Below are positions 1 through 6,850 of a stretch of 8,623 nucleotides of DNA, in pieces. Position numbers and translations under genes: made by a program. The first letter of the stretch is position 1, and each line of letters begins with the position of its first letter. Origin of the DNA: Candidatus Aquidulcis sp. (GTDB lineage: Bacteria > Chloroflexota > Anaerolineae > Anaerolineales > E44-bin32); contig DYJB01000115.1 in assembly GCA_020723365.1 (NCBI GenBank), positions 1 through 8,623 on the forward strand, given 5' to 3'. The notes under the pieces are model-generated. The model worked only from the letters and a program-made list of their open reading frames with translations, did not search any database and was not told where the DNA came from.

Positions 1-939
<939 letters not shown>

Positions 940-946
940 AAAGTCA

Positions 947-960
947 CCCTCTTGCGAGGG
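947..960 (-). other. Small hairpin just upstream of the 16S 5' end
   Basis: CCCTC-GCAA-GAGGG on the minus strand forms a 5-bp stem with a 4-nt GCAA (GNRA-type) loop, ending about 8 nt before the mature 16S 5' end. It may take part in folding or processing of the 16S precursor. The partner of the usual long processing stem would lie outside the window. Confidence 0.35.
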
Positions 961-1014
961 ATCAGTTCCTCATTGACTGGACCAAGGTTCGCCAGGCTTC
1001 CCGTCACTCTTCAG

Positions 1015-1027
1015 TTGTTAAGGTGCT
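1015..1027 (-). promoter_or_regulatory. boxA-like rRNA antitermination element
   Basis: The minus strand reads AGCACCTTAACAA, close to the E. coli rrn boxA (TGCTCTTTAACAA). It lies about 75 nt upstream of the 16S and downstream of both promoters, where NusB/NusE-dependent antitermination signals normally sit. Recognition rests on the CTTAACAA core and its position. Confidence 0.5.
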
Positions 1028-1044
1028 GTCGCTTAAGCGGGCGG

Positions 1045-1073
1045 ATACTATCACCCGCTCCATCCCCCGTCAA
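1045..1073 (-). promoter_or_regulatory. rRNA operon promoter P2 (sigma70-type)
   Basis: A second minus-strand promoter: -35 TTGACG (1073-1068), a 17-base spacer and -10 TAGTAT (1050-1045). The start point would be near 1037-1039, about 100 nt before the 16S. Its -35 neighbourhood (CCCTTGACGGGGGATG) matches that of P1 (CCCTTGACAGGGGGTG) at 14 of 16 bases, so the pair looks like a tandem duplication. Tandem promoters are usual for rRNA operons. Confidence 0.65.
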
Positions 1074-1090
1074 GGGAAAGAGACGCAACT

Positions 1091-1116
1091 GCCGATGCCA
1101 TCGTACTCGCATCGGC
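1091..1116 (-). other. Leader hairpin between P1 and P2, possible attenuator
   Basis: A perfect 8-bp inverted repeat, GCCGATGC / GCATCGGC (1091-1098 with 1109-1116), has a 10-base loop. On the minus strand it is followed by AGTTGCGTCTCTTTCCCTT, a pyrimidine-rich stretch with scattered U residues. It would therefore resemble a weak intrinsic terminator in the P1 transcript, just upstream of the P2 -35 box. A processing or structural role is equally possible. Confidence 0.35.
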
Positions 1117-1149
1117 GAGGCTGGCTGACCGCTCCGGCAGCGTGCCCGG

Positions 1150-1205
1150 GGTCTCAGACGCCCACTGCGTCTTCAGCTGTCCAGGTCTGCCCTGGGGGCG
1201 AGACC
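1150..1205 (-). ncRNA. Predicted three-way junction in the P1 rRNA leader
   Basis: Read on the minus strand, an outer stem GGTCTC (1205-1200) pairs with GAGACC (1155-1150). It encloses two hairpins: CCAGG-gcaga-CCTGG (1195-1181) and AGACGC-agtgg-GCGTCT (1172-1156). The second hairpin abuts the closing stem with no linker, as in a coaxial stack. The element starts about 12 nt after the predicted P1 start and is missing from P2 transcripts. It is not a tRNA: the arms are too short and there is no T-loop motif. It may act in antitermination, processing or stability of the rRNA leader. The structure was found by eye from complementarity, and no function is demonstrated. Confidence 0.45.
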
Positions 1206-1225
1206 GTTCCTTGAGTTACTGCCAG

Positions 1226-1253
1226 ATTATAGGCTCCCCTCACCCCCTGTCAA
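1226..1253 (-). promoter_or_regulatory. rRNA operon promoter P1 (sigma70-type)
   Basis: On the minus strand a perfect -35 box TTGACA (1253-1248) and a perfect -10 box TATAAT (1231-1226) are separated by 16 bases. Transcription would start near 1217-1219, about 280 nt upstream of the mature 16S 5' end. Two consensus hexamers facing a 16S gene strongly suggest an rRNA promoter. It lies 150 bases beyond the stop of the sulfatase-like gene, so the rRNA operon has its own initiation. Confidence 0.85.
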
Positions 1254-1316
1254 GGGTTGGCGGGAAACCCGTTTGGGCTCCCGCACAGCGGCTCCCGACC
1301 CCTGAAGGCCCCCCCA

Positions 1317-1334
1317 GACGCCAGCCCGGGCGTC
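1317..1334 (-). terminator. Terminator-like hairpin after the sulfatase-like gene (weak)
   Basis: GACGCC-N6-GGCGTC forms a 6-bp stem about 70 bases downstream of the TAG of the sulfatase-like gene. It has no U tract, so intrinsic termination is uncertain. The remaining 1254-1402 spacer is C-rich on the plus strand and holds no gene; a second imperfect hairpin lies at about 1262-1282. Confidence 0.25.
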
Positions 1335-1402
1335 AACGCCCTCAGATCCCCACCTTCCAGCGGACCCCCACTCACCGCACGCCCACCCTCTCCCAGGACT
1401 GC

Positions 1403-2914
1403 CTACTCCCCCACGCAGCCGGGCCACCGCTCCGGGACCTTCTCCCCTCCCGGCGTGATGCTCTCGTCAGGCAACAGCCCGAAGGCCGTCCCGAACTTCG
1501 AGTCGAAAAGCACCCGGAAGGTGTTCACCGGCGTGATCGTGGGGTAGAGTCCCGGCTCGGCCTCTCCGGCCGTGTAGTAGGCATTGAGGATCTCGAAGGC
1601 ATCCGCCCCCCCCCGCCCGGTGTCGCCCTGGATGACGATGATCGGCGGACGGCCGGAGACCGCCAGGATCTCCCTCACAATGCCCAGCACCCGTCCGCTG
1701 ATGAACTCGACCCCGTACAGGTAGCCGCGCAGGTCAAACTCCTGGCTTGTGGCGCCATCGTTCTTGCCTGCGTAGAAGCGGGGATCGGTAAGGATGCTGC
1801 CGTCGGGCGCGAACACCCGAGGGACGTGAGGCACAAGGATGTGTGCGAAGACGAACTTGGGGCCGGCCAGGCGAGCGACGGCCGGGAGCGAGTCCAGGAT
1901 GAAGCGCTCCCGTTGAACGAACTCGGCGTGCTCGAAGAGCGCCCCTCCGCGCAACTCCTCGCCTCCGGCGGTGAGTGCTAGCTGATGCCGGTAGTCGAGC
2001 ACGAAGGACAGCGCCGTTGTGCGCAGGAAGAGGAACTCAAACGGATCCAGAGCCTCGAAGATGCCGCTATCGCCAGGCGAAAGGTAGACGGCCGCATCCT
2101 CCAACTCGGACCACTGGTAGCCCGTCTTGAACGCAACGGTCCGATACCCGACACCCTCCAGGAGCGTTCGAACTGCGCTGTGGCTCAGCAGCTTGCCAAG
2201 CTCGGCTCGCGTGGGGGCCTCCTCAGCCAGAGGCTCCAGGTAGGCCATGTTCAAGGACGTCAGCAGCGATTCGAAGGTCCGAGAGTAGTTGGAGCGGCTG
2301 CAAGCTGGAACATAGAACCCCAGGGCTTCCAGCCCCTGCACGAAGTCCGAGTTGTCGTAGCCGTACTCCTTGAGCAACGTGTCTTGGCGAGTGTAGGTGT
2401 CCAGGATGATGTAGTAGATGTCTGGAGGCGGATCGCCATCGGTGAGGGCAAGCTTGGCCCCGCCGGCCGTCTCCGGATCGCCCACGGGGCGCAGCTCATC
2501 CAGGGCGTACCTGGCCATCTGGGAAGTCGGTGTCGCAAGAAGCACCAGGCCGGCGATGGCCAGCGCCCCGTCCAACTTCGAGAGATCACCTCGCAGGCGC
2601 GTGATCCCCCAGATGGCGAGCATCAGCGCGGCCCCGACCGCGACGATCAGGTAGCGATGCCGGACCACGCTGGCGGGAAGCTCAAGCACGTCCTTCAGAT
2701 AGAAGTAGACATGCCCATAGGCGAAGAAGGCGATACCGCAGGCGGTCGTCGCGACGGCGGCCTTCGACCAGCTCCCGAGGCACAGCCTCCACAGCGCGAA
2801 GGCGGCTGCTCCGGCAAGCAATGAGGCTGCCAGGGGTCGCAGAACCACGGCGGGGGATACCTGCCCCAGATTCGGCGCCAGCAGCGCCAGGGCGGGATAC
2901 GCGAAATAGAGCAA
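1403..2914 (-). CDS. Membrane-anchored sulfatase-like hydrolase/transferase
   Basis: The visible reading frame codes for about 503 residues from a TTG. The N-terminal 130 residues hold four or five hydrophobic membrane segments. An extracytoplasmic domain of the alkaline phosphatase/sulfatase superfamily (LtaS- or phosphoethanolamine-transferase-like fold) follows. Visible hallmarks are the first metal-binding stretch DIYYIILDTY (about 165-174), a likely nucleophile region SNYSRT (208-213, Thr213 probable), FAHILVPH with His358 and His363, and QGDTG (429-433). Family members as I recall them read DHG at the last site, so Thr432 replaces a metal-ligand His. A run of nine G (1606-1614) follows directly. 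Conserved residues continue afterwards (ILNAYY, then LYPTITPVNTFRVLF), so the frame is intact. Function is probably transfer or hydrolysis of a phosphate or sulfate ester on envelope polymers; the substrate is unknown. The start is unclear: family-like residues HPLL begin three codons upstream of the TTG. Confidence 0.8.
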   Translation of the reverse strand: MLYFAYPALALLAPNLGQVSPAVVLRPLAASLLAGAAAFALWRLCLGSWSKAAVATTACGIAFFAYGHVYFYLKDVLELPASVVRHRYLIVAVGAALMLAIWGITRLRGDLSKLDGALAIAGLVLLATPTSQMARYALDELRPVGDPETAGGAKLALTDGDPPPDIYYIILDTYTRQDTLLKEYGYDNSDFVQGLEALGFYVPACSRSNYSRTFESLLTSLNMAYLEPLAEEAPTRAELGKLLSHSAVRTLLEGVGYRTVAFKTGYQWSELEDAAVYLSPGDSGIFEALDPFEFLFLRTTALSFVLDYRHQLALTAGGEELRGGALFEHAEFVQRERFILDSLPAVARLAGPKFVFAHILVPHVPRVFAPDGSILTDPRFYAGKNDGATSQEFDLRGYLYGVEFISGRVLGIVREILAVSGRPPIIVIQGDTGRGGADAFEILNAYYTAGEAEPGLYPTITPVNTFRVLFDSKFGTAFGLLPDESITPGGEKVPERWPGCVGE

Positions 2915-3058
2915 CGGGTGCAGGGACGCGAAGGCCCCCAGCCCTGCCCCCGGCTCTCGTGAGCGGACCGGCCCGCGTTCGTTTGTCGGACGAGAGGCTG
3001 CAGGAGCGGGTATCTAGCCCATCCCCCGGGCGCCTTCCAGGTTTTAGCTGCCCTGCCC

Positions 3059-3074
3059 CGCGGGTCGGCCCGCG
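3059..3074 (-). terminator. Hairpin after the SH3 lipoprotein gene (possible terminator)
   Basis: CGCGGG-N4-CCCGCG is a perfect 6-bp GC stem with a tetraloop, starting 12 bases after the lipoprotein TAG. No U-rich tract follows on the minus strand, so it may stop or stabilise the dnaX-operon transcript rather than act as a classic terminator. The rest of 2942-3086 shows no convincing promoter for the next gene. Confidence 0.35.
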
Positions 3075-3086
3075 AGAACGCCCACT

Positions 3087-3860
3087 CTACGGACCACACA
3101 CCGCCTTGGCCGTCCCCCGCCCGCTCATGGCATTCGGACTCAGGACGTCCACCTGGAACCAGTAGCTGCCCGTAGCCCCCACTCGGTAGGAGTCGGCCAA
3201 CTCGTAGCGCCCGGAGGCGGTGAAGGTCTGGGTCTCCACGGGCGCCTTGTCGCCATTCGACTTGCTGCGCTGCAACTTCACCTGCGTCGGTCCGTTGACC
3301 GTGATCCAGAACCGGACCGAGAAGGTGTAGGGGAAGGCGCAGCCTGGCACGCTGGCCTCGCTCGGCGTCATGTCGACCTCGACATTCGTGACGATGGCCA
3401 CGGGCGGCGGCTCCACCGGCACGCCTGCCAGGTTGCCACTGACGGTCACAGCCTCCGCCTTCAGCCAGCAGTTCCAGCGCGGGTGGGTCTCATGCTCGAT
3501 GCGGATCCAGGTGCTGGAGGCATTGCGCGCCAGGGCAGGCGTTGTGTTCCCGGCGGTCAGCTTGCCGTCGACCGAGAACTCTGTTGCCGGCCCGAAGCGG
3601 CACGGCACGTCACCGCTGATCGGCGCAACCGTGACCTCGGTCGGCGTGGGCGACGAGTCGGGCGTCGGGCTGGCCGGAATGGGCGTGTCACTGGGCGCCA
3701 CCGTCGGCGGCGCGGCGGTGGCCGGGGCGGAAGTCGCCGGCACGAGCGCCGGCGGCGGAGCCAGCGGCGTGGGTGTCGGGGCGGTCGCGTTGAAGTTGCA
3801 GCCCGTGGCGAGTGCGACCAGTACCAGCCACGTCAGCCAGCGAGTCTTGGCGATGTTCAT
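3087..3860 (-). CDS. Lipoprotein with SH3-like domain and Pro/Thr linker
   Basis: A 257-residue protein with a lipoprotein signal peptide: basic start, hydrophobic core, and lipobox ALATG-Cys21. A low-complexity Pro/Thr/Ala linker (about 25-80) follows. Next is a domain with CRFGP at 87-91 and NCW at 130-132, matching the bacterial SH3-like repeat seen in many Anaerolineae lipoproteins; Cys87 and Cys131 may form a disulfide. A C-terminal beta-rich domain (about 155-255) carries Cys174 and Cys255, a second possible pair. The protein should be anchored on the outer face of the membrane, with a likely role in binding or sensing at the cell wall; no enzyme motif is visible. The ATG has a strong ribosome binding site, GGGAGGT, six bases or so upstream. 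The gene begins 31 bases after recR and is probably co-transcribed with it, though this is not a standard recR partner. Confidence 0.8.
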   Translation of the reverse strand: MNIAKTRWLTWLVLVALATGCNFNATAPTPTPLAPPPALVPATSAPATAAPPTVAPSDTPIPASPTPDSSPTPTEVTVAPISGDVPCRFGPATEFSVDGKLTAGNTTPALARNASSTWIRIEHETHPRWNCWLKAEAVTVSGNLAGVPVEPPPVAIVTNVEVDMTPSEASVPGCAFPYTFSVRFWITVNGPTQVKLQRSKSNGDKAPVETQTFTASGRYELADSYRVGATGSYWFQVDVLSPNAMSGRGTAKAVCGP

Positions 3861-3864
3861 GTCG

Positions 3865-3871
3865 ACCTCCC
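3865..3871 (-). promoter_or_regulatory. Ribosome binding site of the SH3 lipoprotein gene
   Basis: AGGGAGGT-type Shine-Dalgarno (minus strand GGGAGGT) followed by CGAC and the ATG. It fixes the start at 3860 and shows independent translation initiation within the recR transcript. Confidence 0.75.
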
Positions 3872-3891
3872 TTGACCCGGAAGGAACGGGC

Positions 3892-4500
3892 TCACAGCTC
3901 GGAGCGTCCCTCCAGAGCCTGCGACAGCGTGCTGATGTCGGTGTATTCCAGATCGCCGCCGGTCGGTAGCCCGCGCGCCAGGCGGGTGAGACGCACCGCC
4001 ATCCCGAGCAGACGGCGCTTGAGGAACATGGCCGTCGCCTCTCCCTCCAGCGTCGGATTGGTGGCCAGGATCAGTTCCTGGATGCCCTCGGCCGCCACAC
4101 GCTTCACCAGCTCCTCGATGCGCAGGTCCTGCGGCCCGATGCCTTCGACCGGCGAGAGCGCCCCGTGCAGCACATGGTAGCGCCCGTGGAACTGCCCGGT
4201 CCGTTCAATGGCCAGTACGTCAAGGGGGTCTTCGACCACGCATACCAGTTCCGAAGTGCGCCCCGCATCGGTGCACAGCGCACACGGGTCGACGCCGGCG
4301 GCGGAGATGTTGAAGCAGCGGCCGCAGAAGATCGTGCCGCTGCGCAGCTCTCGCAGCGCCTCCGACAGCTCGAGCGACTCGTCGGCCTGCGTGCGCAGCA
4401 AGTGGTAGGTGAGGCGCGAGGCAGTCTTCGGTCCGATCCCGGGCAGGCGGGCGAAGGCCTCCATCAGGCGTTCGACGGGGCGCGGGATTCCGGCATTCAC
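3892..4500 (-). CDS. recR: Recombination mediator protein RecR
   Basis: 202 residues, the usual RecR length. RecR works with RecO (and RecF) to load RecA on SSB-coated single-stranded gaps. Visible parts, in order: the helix-hairpin-helix region LPGIGPKTASRL (19-30); a four-cysteine zinc site, C59-x2-C62 and C73-x2-C76; the Toprim domain starting with VVEDPLDVLAIE (88-99); and conserved LATNPTLEGEATA and GLPTGGDLEYTD stretches near the C-terminus. The GTG at 4500 is chosen over a longer frame reaching 4653, because it gives the family length, starts right before PRPVERL, and has GGAGG nine bases upstream (4514-4510). The GTG overlaps the ybaB stop (GTGA), so translation is coupled. No key residue is missing. 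Confidence 0.96.
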   Translation of the reverse strand: MNAGIPRPVERLMEAFARLPGIGPKTASRLTYHLLRTQADESLELSEALRELRSGTIFCGRCFNISAAGVDPCALCTDAGRTSELVCVVEDPLDVLAIERTGQFHGRYHVLHGALSPVEGIGPQDLRIEELVKRVAAEGIQELILATNPTLEGEATAMFLKRRLLGMAVRLTRLARGLPTGGDLEYTDISTLSQALEGRSEL

Positions 4501-4817
4501 GGCGCCAGTCCTCCGGTGAGGGGGCCGAGCCGGCGCGCCGCCAGCAGCTGGGAATCGCGGATCGCCTGGTTCACCGCCAGCAGGACCAGGTCCTGCACCA
4601 TGCTCGCATCGCCCGACTGCATCAGCCCAGGGTCGATCGTGATCGAGCGGCACTCCTGTGTGCCGGTCATGACCACCTTGACCGCTCCCCCGCCGGCGCT
4701 GGCCTCGACCGTCTGATCCGCCAGGTCCGCCTGCGCCTGCGCCAGTTCGGCCTGCATGCGCTGGAACTGGGACAGGGCATTCTTGCCGGAAGGGAGGATG
4801 GATTTCGGCTTGGGCAT
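4497..4817 (-). CDS. ybaB: YbaB/EbfC family nucleoid-associated protein
   Basis: 106 residues from the ATG at 4817. YbaB/EbfC proteins are small dimeric DNA-binding proteins, typically encoded between dnaX and recR as here. An N-terminal helical stretch (FQRMQAELAQAQADLADQTVEASAGGGAVKVVMTG) runs into the conserved core with ITIDPGLM and a C-terminal helix with VLLAVNQAIRDSQ. The frame extends to 4835 (GTG), but the Shine-Dalgarno GAGGAG at 4831-4826 lies eight bases before the ATG and inside that extension, so the ATG is preferred. The 98-base gap behind dnaX is GC-rich with short inverted repeats (for example TCGGCCGA near 4853) but no clear promoter, so read-through from dnaX is likely. The stop overlaps the recR start. 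Confidence 0.92.
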   Translation of the reverse strand: MPKPKSILPSGKNALSQFQRMQAELAQAQADLADQTVEASAGGGAVKVVMTGTQECRSITIDPGLMQSGDASMVQDLVLLAVNQAIRDSQLLAARRLGPLTGGLAP

Positions 4818-4825
4818 GGGGCTGT

Positions 4826-4831
4826 CTCCTC
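4826..4831 (-). promoter_or_regulatory. Ribosome binding site deciding the ybaB start
   Basis: GAGGAG on the minus strand, eight bases before the ATG at 4817. It excludes the longer GTG-initiated reading, which would place this site within the coding sequence. Confidence 0.7.
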
Positions 4832-4915
4832 GCACTGCGGCACGGCGGATCGGCCGACCGAGTGCCGGGGGCCTGGGCGGCTCGCGCCTGCCGGCGCCCC
4901 GCGTGACGGGTGCCG

Positions 4916-6526
4916 CTAGCTACCCTCCGGCGGCAGCGGCTTGACGTCTACCACCTGCGCACCCAGGTCGCGCACGGCGGTAGCGACCATGCCGCCATCC
5001 TCAATCGACTCGGCAGGGGACTCGGCCTCGCCCTCCGGCTTCCAGGCGCGGCTCAGGACGCAGCGCACACCCAGAGGCGTGCCGAAGACTTCCTCCAGAC
5101 ACTGCCTCACGAGGGCCACAGTCGCCTTGCCCTCCATCTTCTCGCGCAGCAGGTCGCTGTTGAATCCCAGGACGAGCGCCCCACCCTCCAACCCCATCAG
5201 GCGGCCGGAGTTGAGCAGCGCCTGCGTGCGCGGGTCGCGCCGGAAGGCAGCCTCCAGCACGCGCGGCCAGTGCTGCTTCACCTGAGCGAACGCCACACTC
5301 GACGAGGAGGCCAGATCTGGTGATGCCGTGGGAGCGGCCGTTCTGCTCACGGGTTTAGGAGGAACACCCCCGCCGGCGGGGCGCGGAGTTGCCGGGGCCG
5401 GAGCAGGCTTCGAGGCCGGGGGCATCGCGGGCGTCGCGGTTGCTTCGGTTCGCTCGGCGCACCCCTCGATCAGCGCCATTTCCAACGGCAGGGCCGGGTG
5501 CCAGTTCCCGCGCAGGTCGACGGCCGCCTTCTGGAAGGCGGCCAGCGCCGCCAGCATGGACGCCTGGGGCAGGCCTTTCGACCACTCCGCCATCTCGGCC
5601 TGGACCTCGGGCCCCACGTCCAGCAGCTGGCCGGTGCCGTGGCGGACCAGGATCATGCCCCTCAGGAACTCGACGACCTGACGCGCCAGCTGGCGCGGGT
5701 CGGCGCCGGCGTCGAGGGCCTGATGGATCACGGCCAGACCCTGACCGGGCTGACGGTCGACGATGGCACGCACGACGGCGCGCACGGCCGTCGAGGCTGC
5801 CGTTCCAAGCACCTGCTGCGCCTGCTCCAGCGACACCGGCTCACCGGTGGACGTCAGCTGATCGAGCAGTGAAATGGCGTCGCGCAGGCTGCCGGTCGCC
5901 TGGCGGGCGATCAGGTCAAGCGCCGCTTCATCAACCTTCAACCCTTCGGCGGCGCACTTCTCACGCAGGCAGCCGGCGATCAAGGCTACGCTCAGGCGGC
6001 GGAACTCATGTCGCTGGCAGCGTGACAGCACCGTCGCCGGGATCTTGTGCACTTCGGTCGTGGCCAGGACGAAGCGGGCGTGCTCCGGAGGTTCCTCCAG
6101 CGTCTTGAGCAGCGCATTGAACGCCGCCGTCGAAAGCATGTGGACCTCGTCGATGATGTAGACCTTGACCCGTCCCTGGTTGGGGCGGAAGTTCAGCCGC
6201 TCGCGCAGATCGCGCACGTCATCGACGCTGGTGTTGGAGGCGGCATCGATTTCGATCAGGTCGAGGAATCGACCGGCATTGACCGCCTGGCAGTGATCGC
6301 AAGCGTTGCAGGGCCGATCGGCGGGCGAGGGCGCCAGGCAGTTGGCCGCCTTGGCCAGCAGGCGGGCCATGGTTGTCTTGCCCGTGCCGCGCGGTCCCGC
6401 AAAGAGGTAGGCGTGCGCCCAGCGATCGCTGCGAACAGCATTGCGCAGCGTGCGGACAACATGCTCCTGGCCGACGACCTCGTCCCAGGTCTGCGGCCGC
6501 CAGCGGCGATACAGGGCTTGTGTCAT
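4916..6526 (-). CDS. dnaX: DNA polymerase III subunit gamma/tau
   Basis: 536 residues. DnaX is the ATPase of the clamp loader of the replicative polymerase holoenzyme. Visible features: the family start ALYRRWRPQTWDEVVGQEHV; Walker A GPRGTGKTT (44-52); the zinc-module cysteines C63, C73, C76 and C79; IDAASNTSVDDVRDL; Walker B IIDEVHM (124-130); LLKTLEEPPEH; the sensor region LATTEVHKIPATVLSRCQRH with the SRC arginine-finger motif (168-170); and SLRDAISLLDQL. A Pro/Ala-rich linker at about 370-410 separates the AAA+ and collar region from a C-terminal tau-type domain ending in VKPLPPEGS. I see no A-rich slippery heptamer of the E. coli type, so a frameshifted gamma form is not indicated. The ATG at 6526 has only a weak Shine-Dalgarno. 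First gene of the dnaX-ybaB-recR operon. Confidence 0.96.
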   Translation of the reverse strand: MTQALYRRWRPQTWDEVVGQEHVVRTLRNAVRSDRWAHAYLFAGPRGTGKTTMARLLAKAANCLAPSPADRPCNACDHCQAVNAGRFLDLIEIDAASNTSVDDVRDLRERLNFRPNQGRVKVYIIDEVHMLSTAAFNALLKTLEEPPEHARFVLATTEVHKIPATVLSRCQRHEFRRLSVALIAGCLREKCAAEGLKVDEAALDLIARQATGSLRDAISLLDQLTSTGEPVSLEQAQQVLGTAASTAVRAVVRAIVDRQPGQGLAVIHQALDAGADPRQLARQVVEFLRGMILVRHGTGQLLDVGPEVQAEMAEWSKGLPQASMLAALAAFQKAAVDLRGNWHPALPLEMALIEGCAERTEATATPAMPPASKPAPAPATPRPAGGGVPPKPVSRTAAPTASPDLASSSSVAFAQVKQHWPRVLEAAFRRDPRTQALLNSGRLMGLEGGALVLGFNSDLLREKMEGKATVALVRQCLEEVFGTPLGVRCVLSRAWKPEGEAESPAESIEDGGMVATAVRDLGAQVVDVKPLPPEGS

Positions 6527-6546
6527 CGCGGGGACCCGATAGGTGC

Positions 6547-6575
6547 AGTCTATCAGACGGCAGAGGCCGACGCAA
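6547..6575 (-). promoter_or_regulatory. Candidate dnaX operon promoter
   Basis: On the minus strand TTGCGT (6575-6570), 17 bases, then TAGACT (6552-6547). The hexamers match the consensus only partly. The start would be near 6540, giving a leader of about 14 nt before the dnaX ATG. Its -35 lies between the arms of an inverted repeat shared with the divergent tatA promoter. Confidence 0.35.
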
Positions 6576-6581
6576 GCCGTC
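6556..6581. promoter_or_regulatory. Inverted repeat in the dnaX/tatA divergent promoter region
   Basis: GACGGC (6556-6561) and GCCGTC (6576-6581) form an inverted repeat with a 14-base centre. A second, nested one is CGACG-N5-CGTCG (6568-6582). Both overlap the candidate dnaX -35 and sit just upstream of the tatA -10, a position fitting an operator. In GC-rich DNA short repeats also arise by chance. Confidence 0.25.
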
Positions 6582-6584
6582 GGG

Positions 6585-6593
6585 TGGTATAAT
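6585..6593 (+). promoter_or_regulatory. tatA promoter, extended -10
   Basis: TGGTATAAT is a perfect TATAAT (6588-6593) with the TGn extension of an extended -10 promoter. No recognisable -35 is present at 16-18 bases, which is usual for this type. Transcription would start near 6600, leaving about a 32-nt leader before tatA. Confidence 0.6.
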
Positions 6594-6621
6594 GGCTGCG
6601 CACACAGGTTGAGGCGCGCGC

Positions 6622-6626
6622 GGAGG
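6622..6626 (+). promoter_or_regulatory. tatA ribosome binding site
   Basis: GGAGG five bases before the ATG at 6632, a strong Shine-Dalgarno that fixes the tatA start. Confidence 0.75.
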
Positions 6627-6631
6627 TTCCC

Positions 6632-6838
6632 ATGCCTTTCCGATTGGGCGGTCCCGAACTGATCATCATCCTCGTCATCGTGCTGCTGATCTTCGGCGTC
6701 GGCCGGATCGGCAAGATCGGCGGTGAGCTCGGCAAGGGGATCAAGGAATTCCGCCGCGGCCTGCAGGGGGACGAGGCCAAGCAGGCGGAAGCGGCGGAGG
6801 CCGCCAAGAAACCGCCCGAAGGCGGCCCTGCAGCTTAG
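6632..6838 (+). CDS. tatA: Twin-arginine translocase subunit TatA/TatE family
   Basis: 68 residues, typical for TatA. TatA oligomers form the pore-like element of the Tat system, which exports folded proteins across the cytoplasmic membrane with TatC. A short N-terminus is followed by one membrane helix (about 8-22, PELIIILVIVLLIFG), the FG hinge (F21-G22), and an amphipathic helix (about 26-43, GKIGGELGKGIKEFRRG). The tail is charged and Ala/Glu/Pro-rich. The usual KLP after the hinge is replaced by RIGKIG, a variant I associate with Chloroflexota. It is the only plus-strand gene here, has its own promoter and terminator-like hairpin, and no tatB or tatC is adjacent, so its partners must be encoded elsewhere. 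Confidence 0.93.
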   Translation: MPFRLGGPELIIILVIVLLIFGVGRIGKIGGELGKGIKEFRRGLQGDEAKQAEAAEAAKKPPEGGPAA

Positions 6839-6850
6839 CCCAGAGCTTCA

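Noticed and set aside
1150..1205. tRNA gene suggested by a cloverleaf-like set of stems
   Set aside because: Only two internal arms, no 7-bp acceptor stem, no T-loop sequence and only 56 bases in length.
1606..1614. Phase-variable contingency tract
   Set aside because: A single G9 run in a GC-rich gene is not enough, and the frame is intact on both sides. It is kept only as a point to check in reads.
1142..2824. Two plus-strand open frames of 279 codons each
   Set aside because: Both are antisense to the sulfatase-like gene, whose minus-strand frame shows conserved family motifs. Long antisense frames are expected in GC-rich DNA.
3370..3969. Plus-strand 199-codon open frame rich in Gly/Val/Ala
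   Set aside because: It mirrors the Pro/Thr-rich linker of the lipoprotein on the other strand; the low-complexity composition is a by-product.
4501..4653. N-terminal extension of recR by 51 codons
   Set aside because: It overlaps the ybaB coding sequence, has no RecR-like residues, and the GTG at 4500 has a good ribosome binding site and gives the family length.
5389..6108. Plus-strand 239-codon Arg/Pro/Ala-rich open frame
   Set aside because: It is antisense to dnaX, which has clear Walker and zinc motifs.
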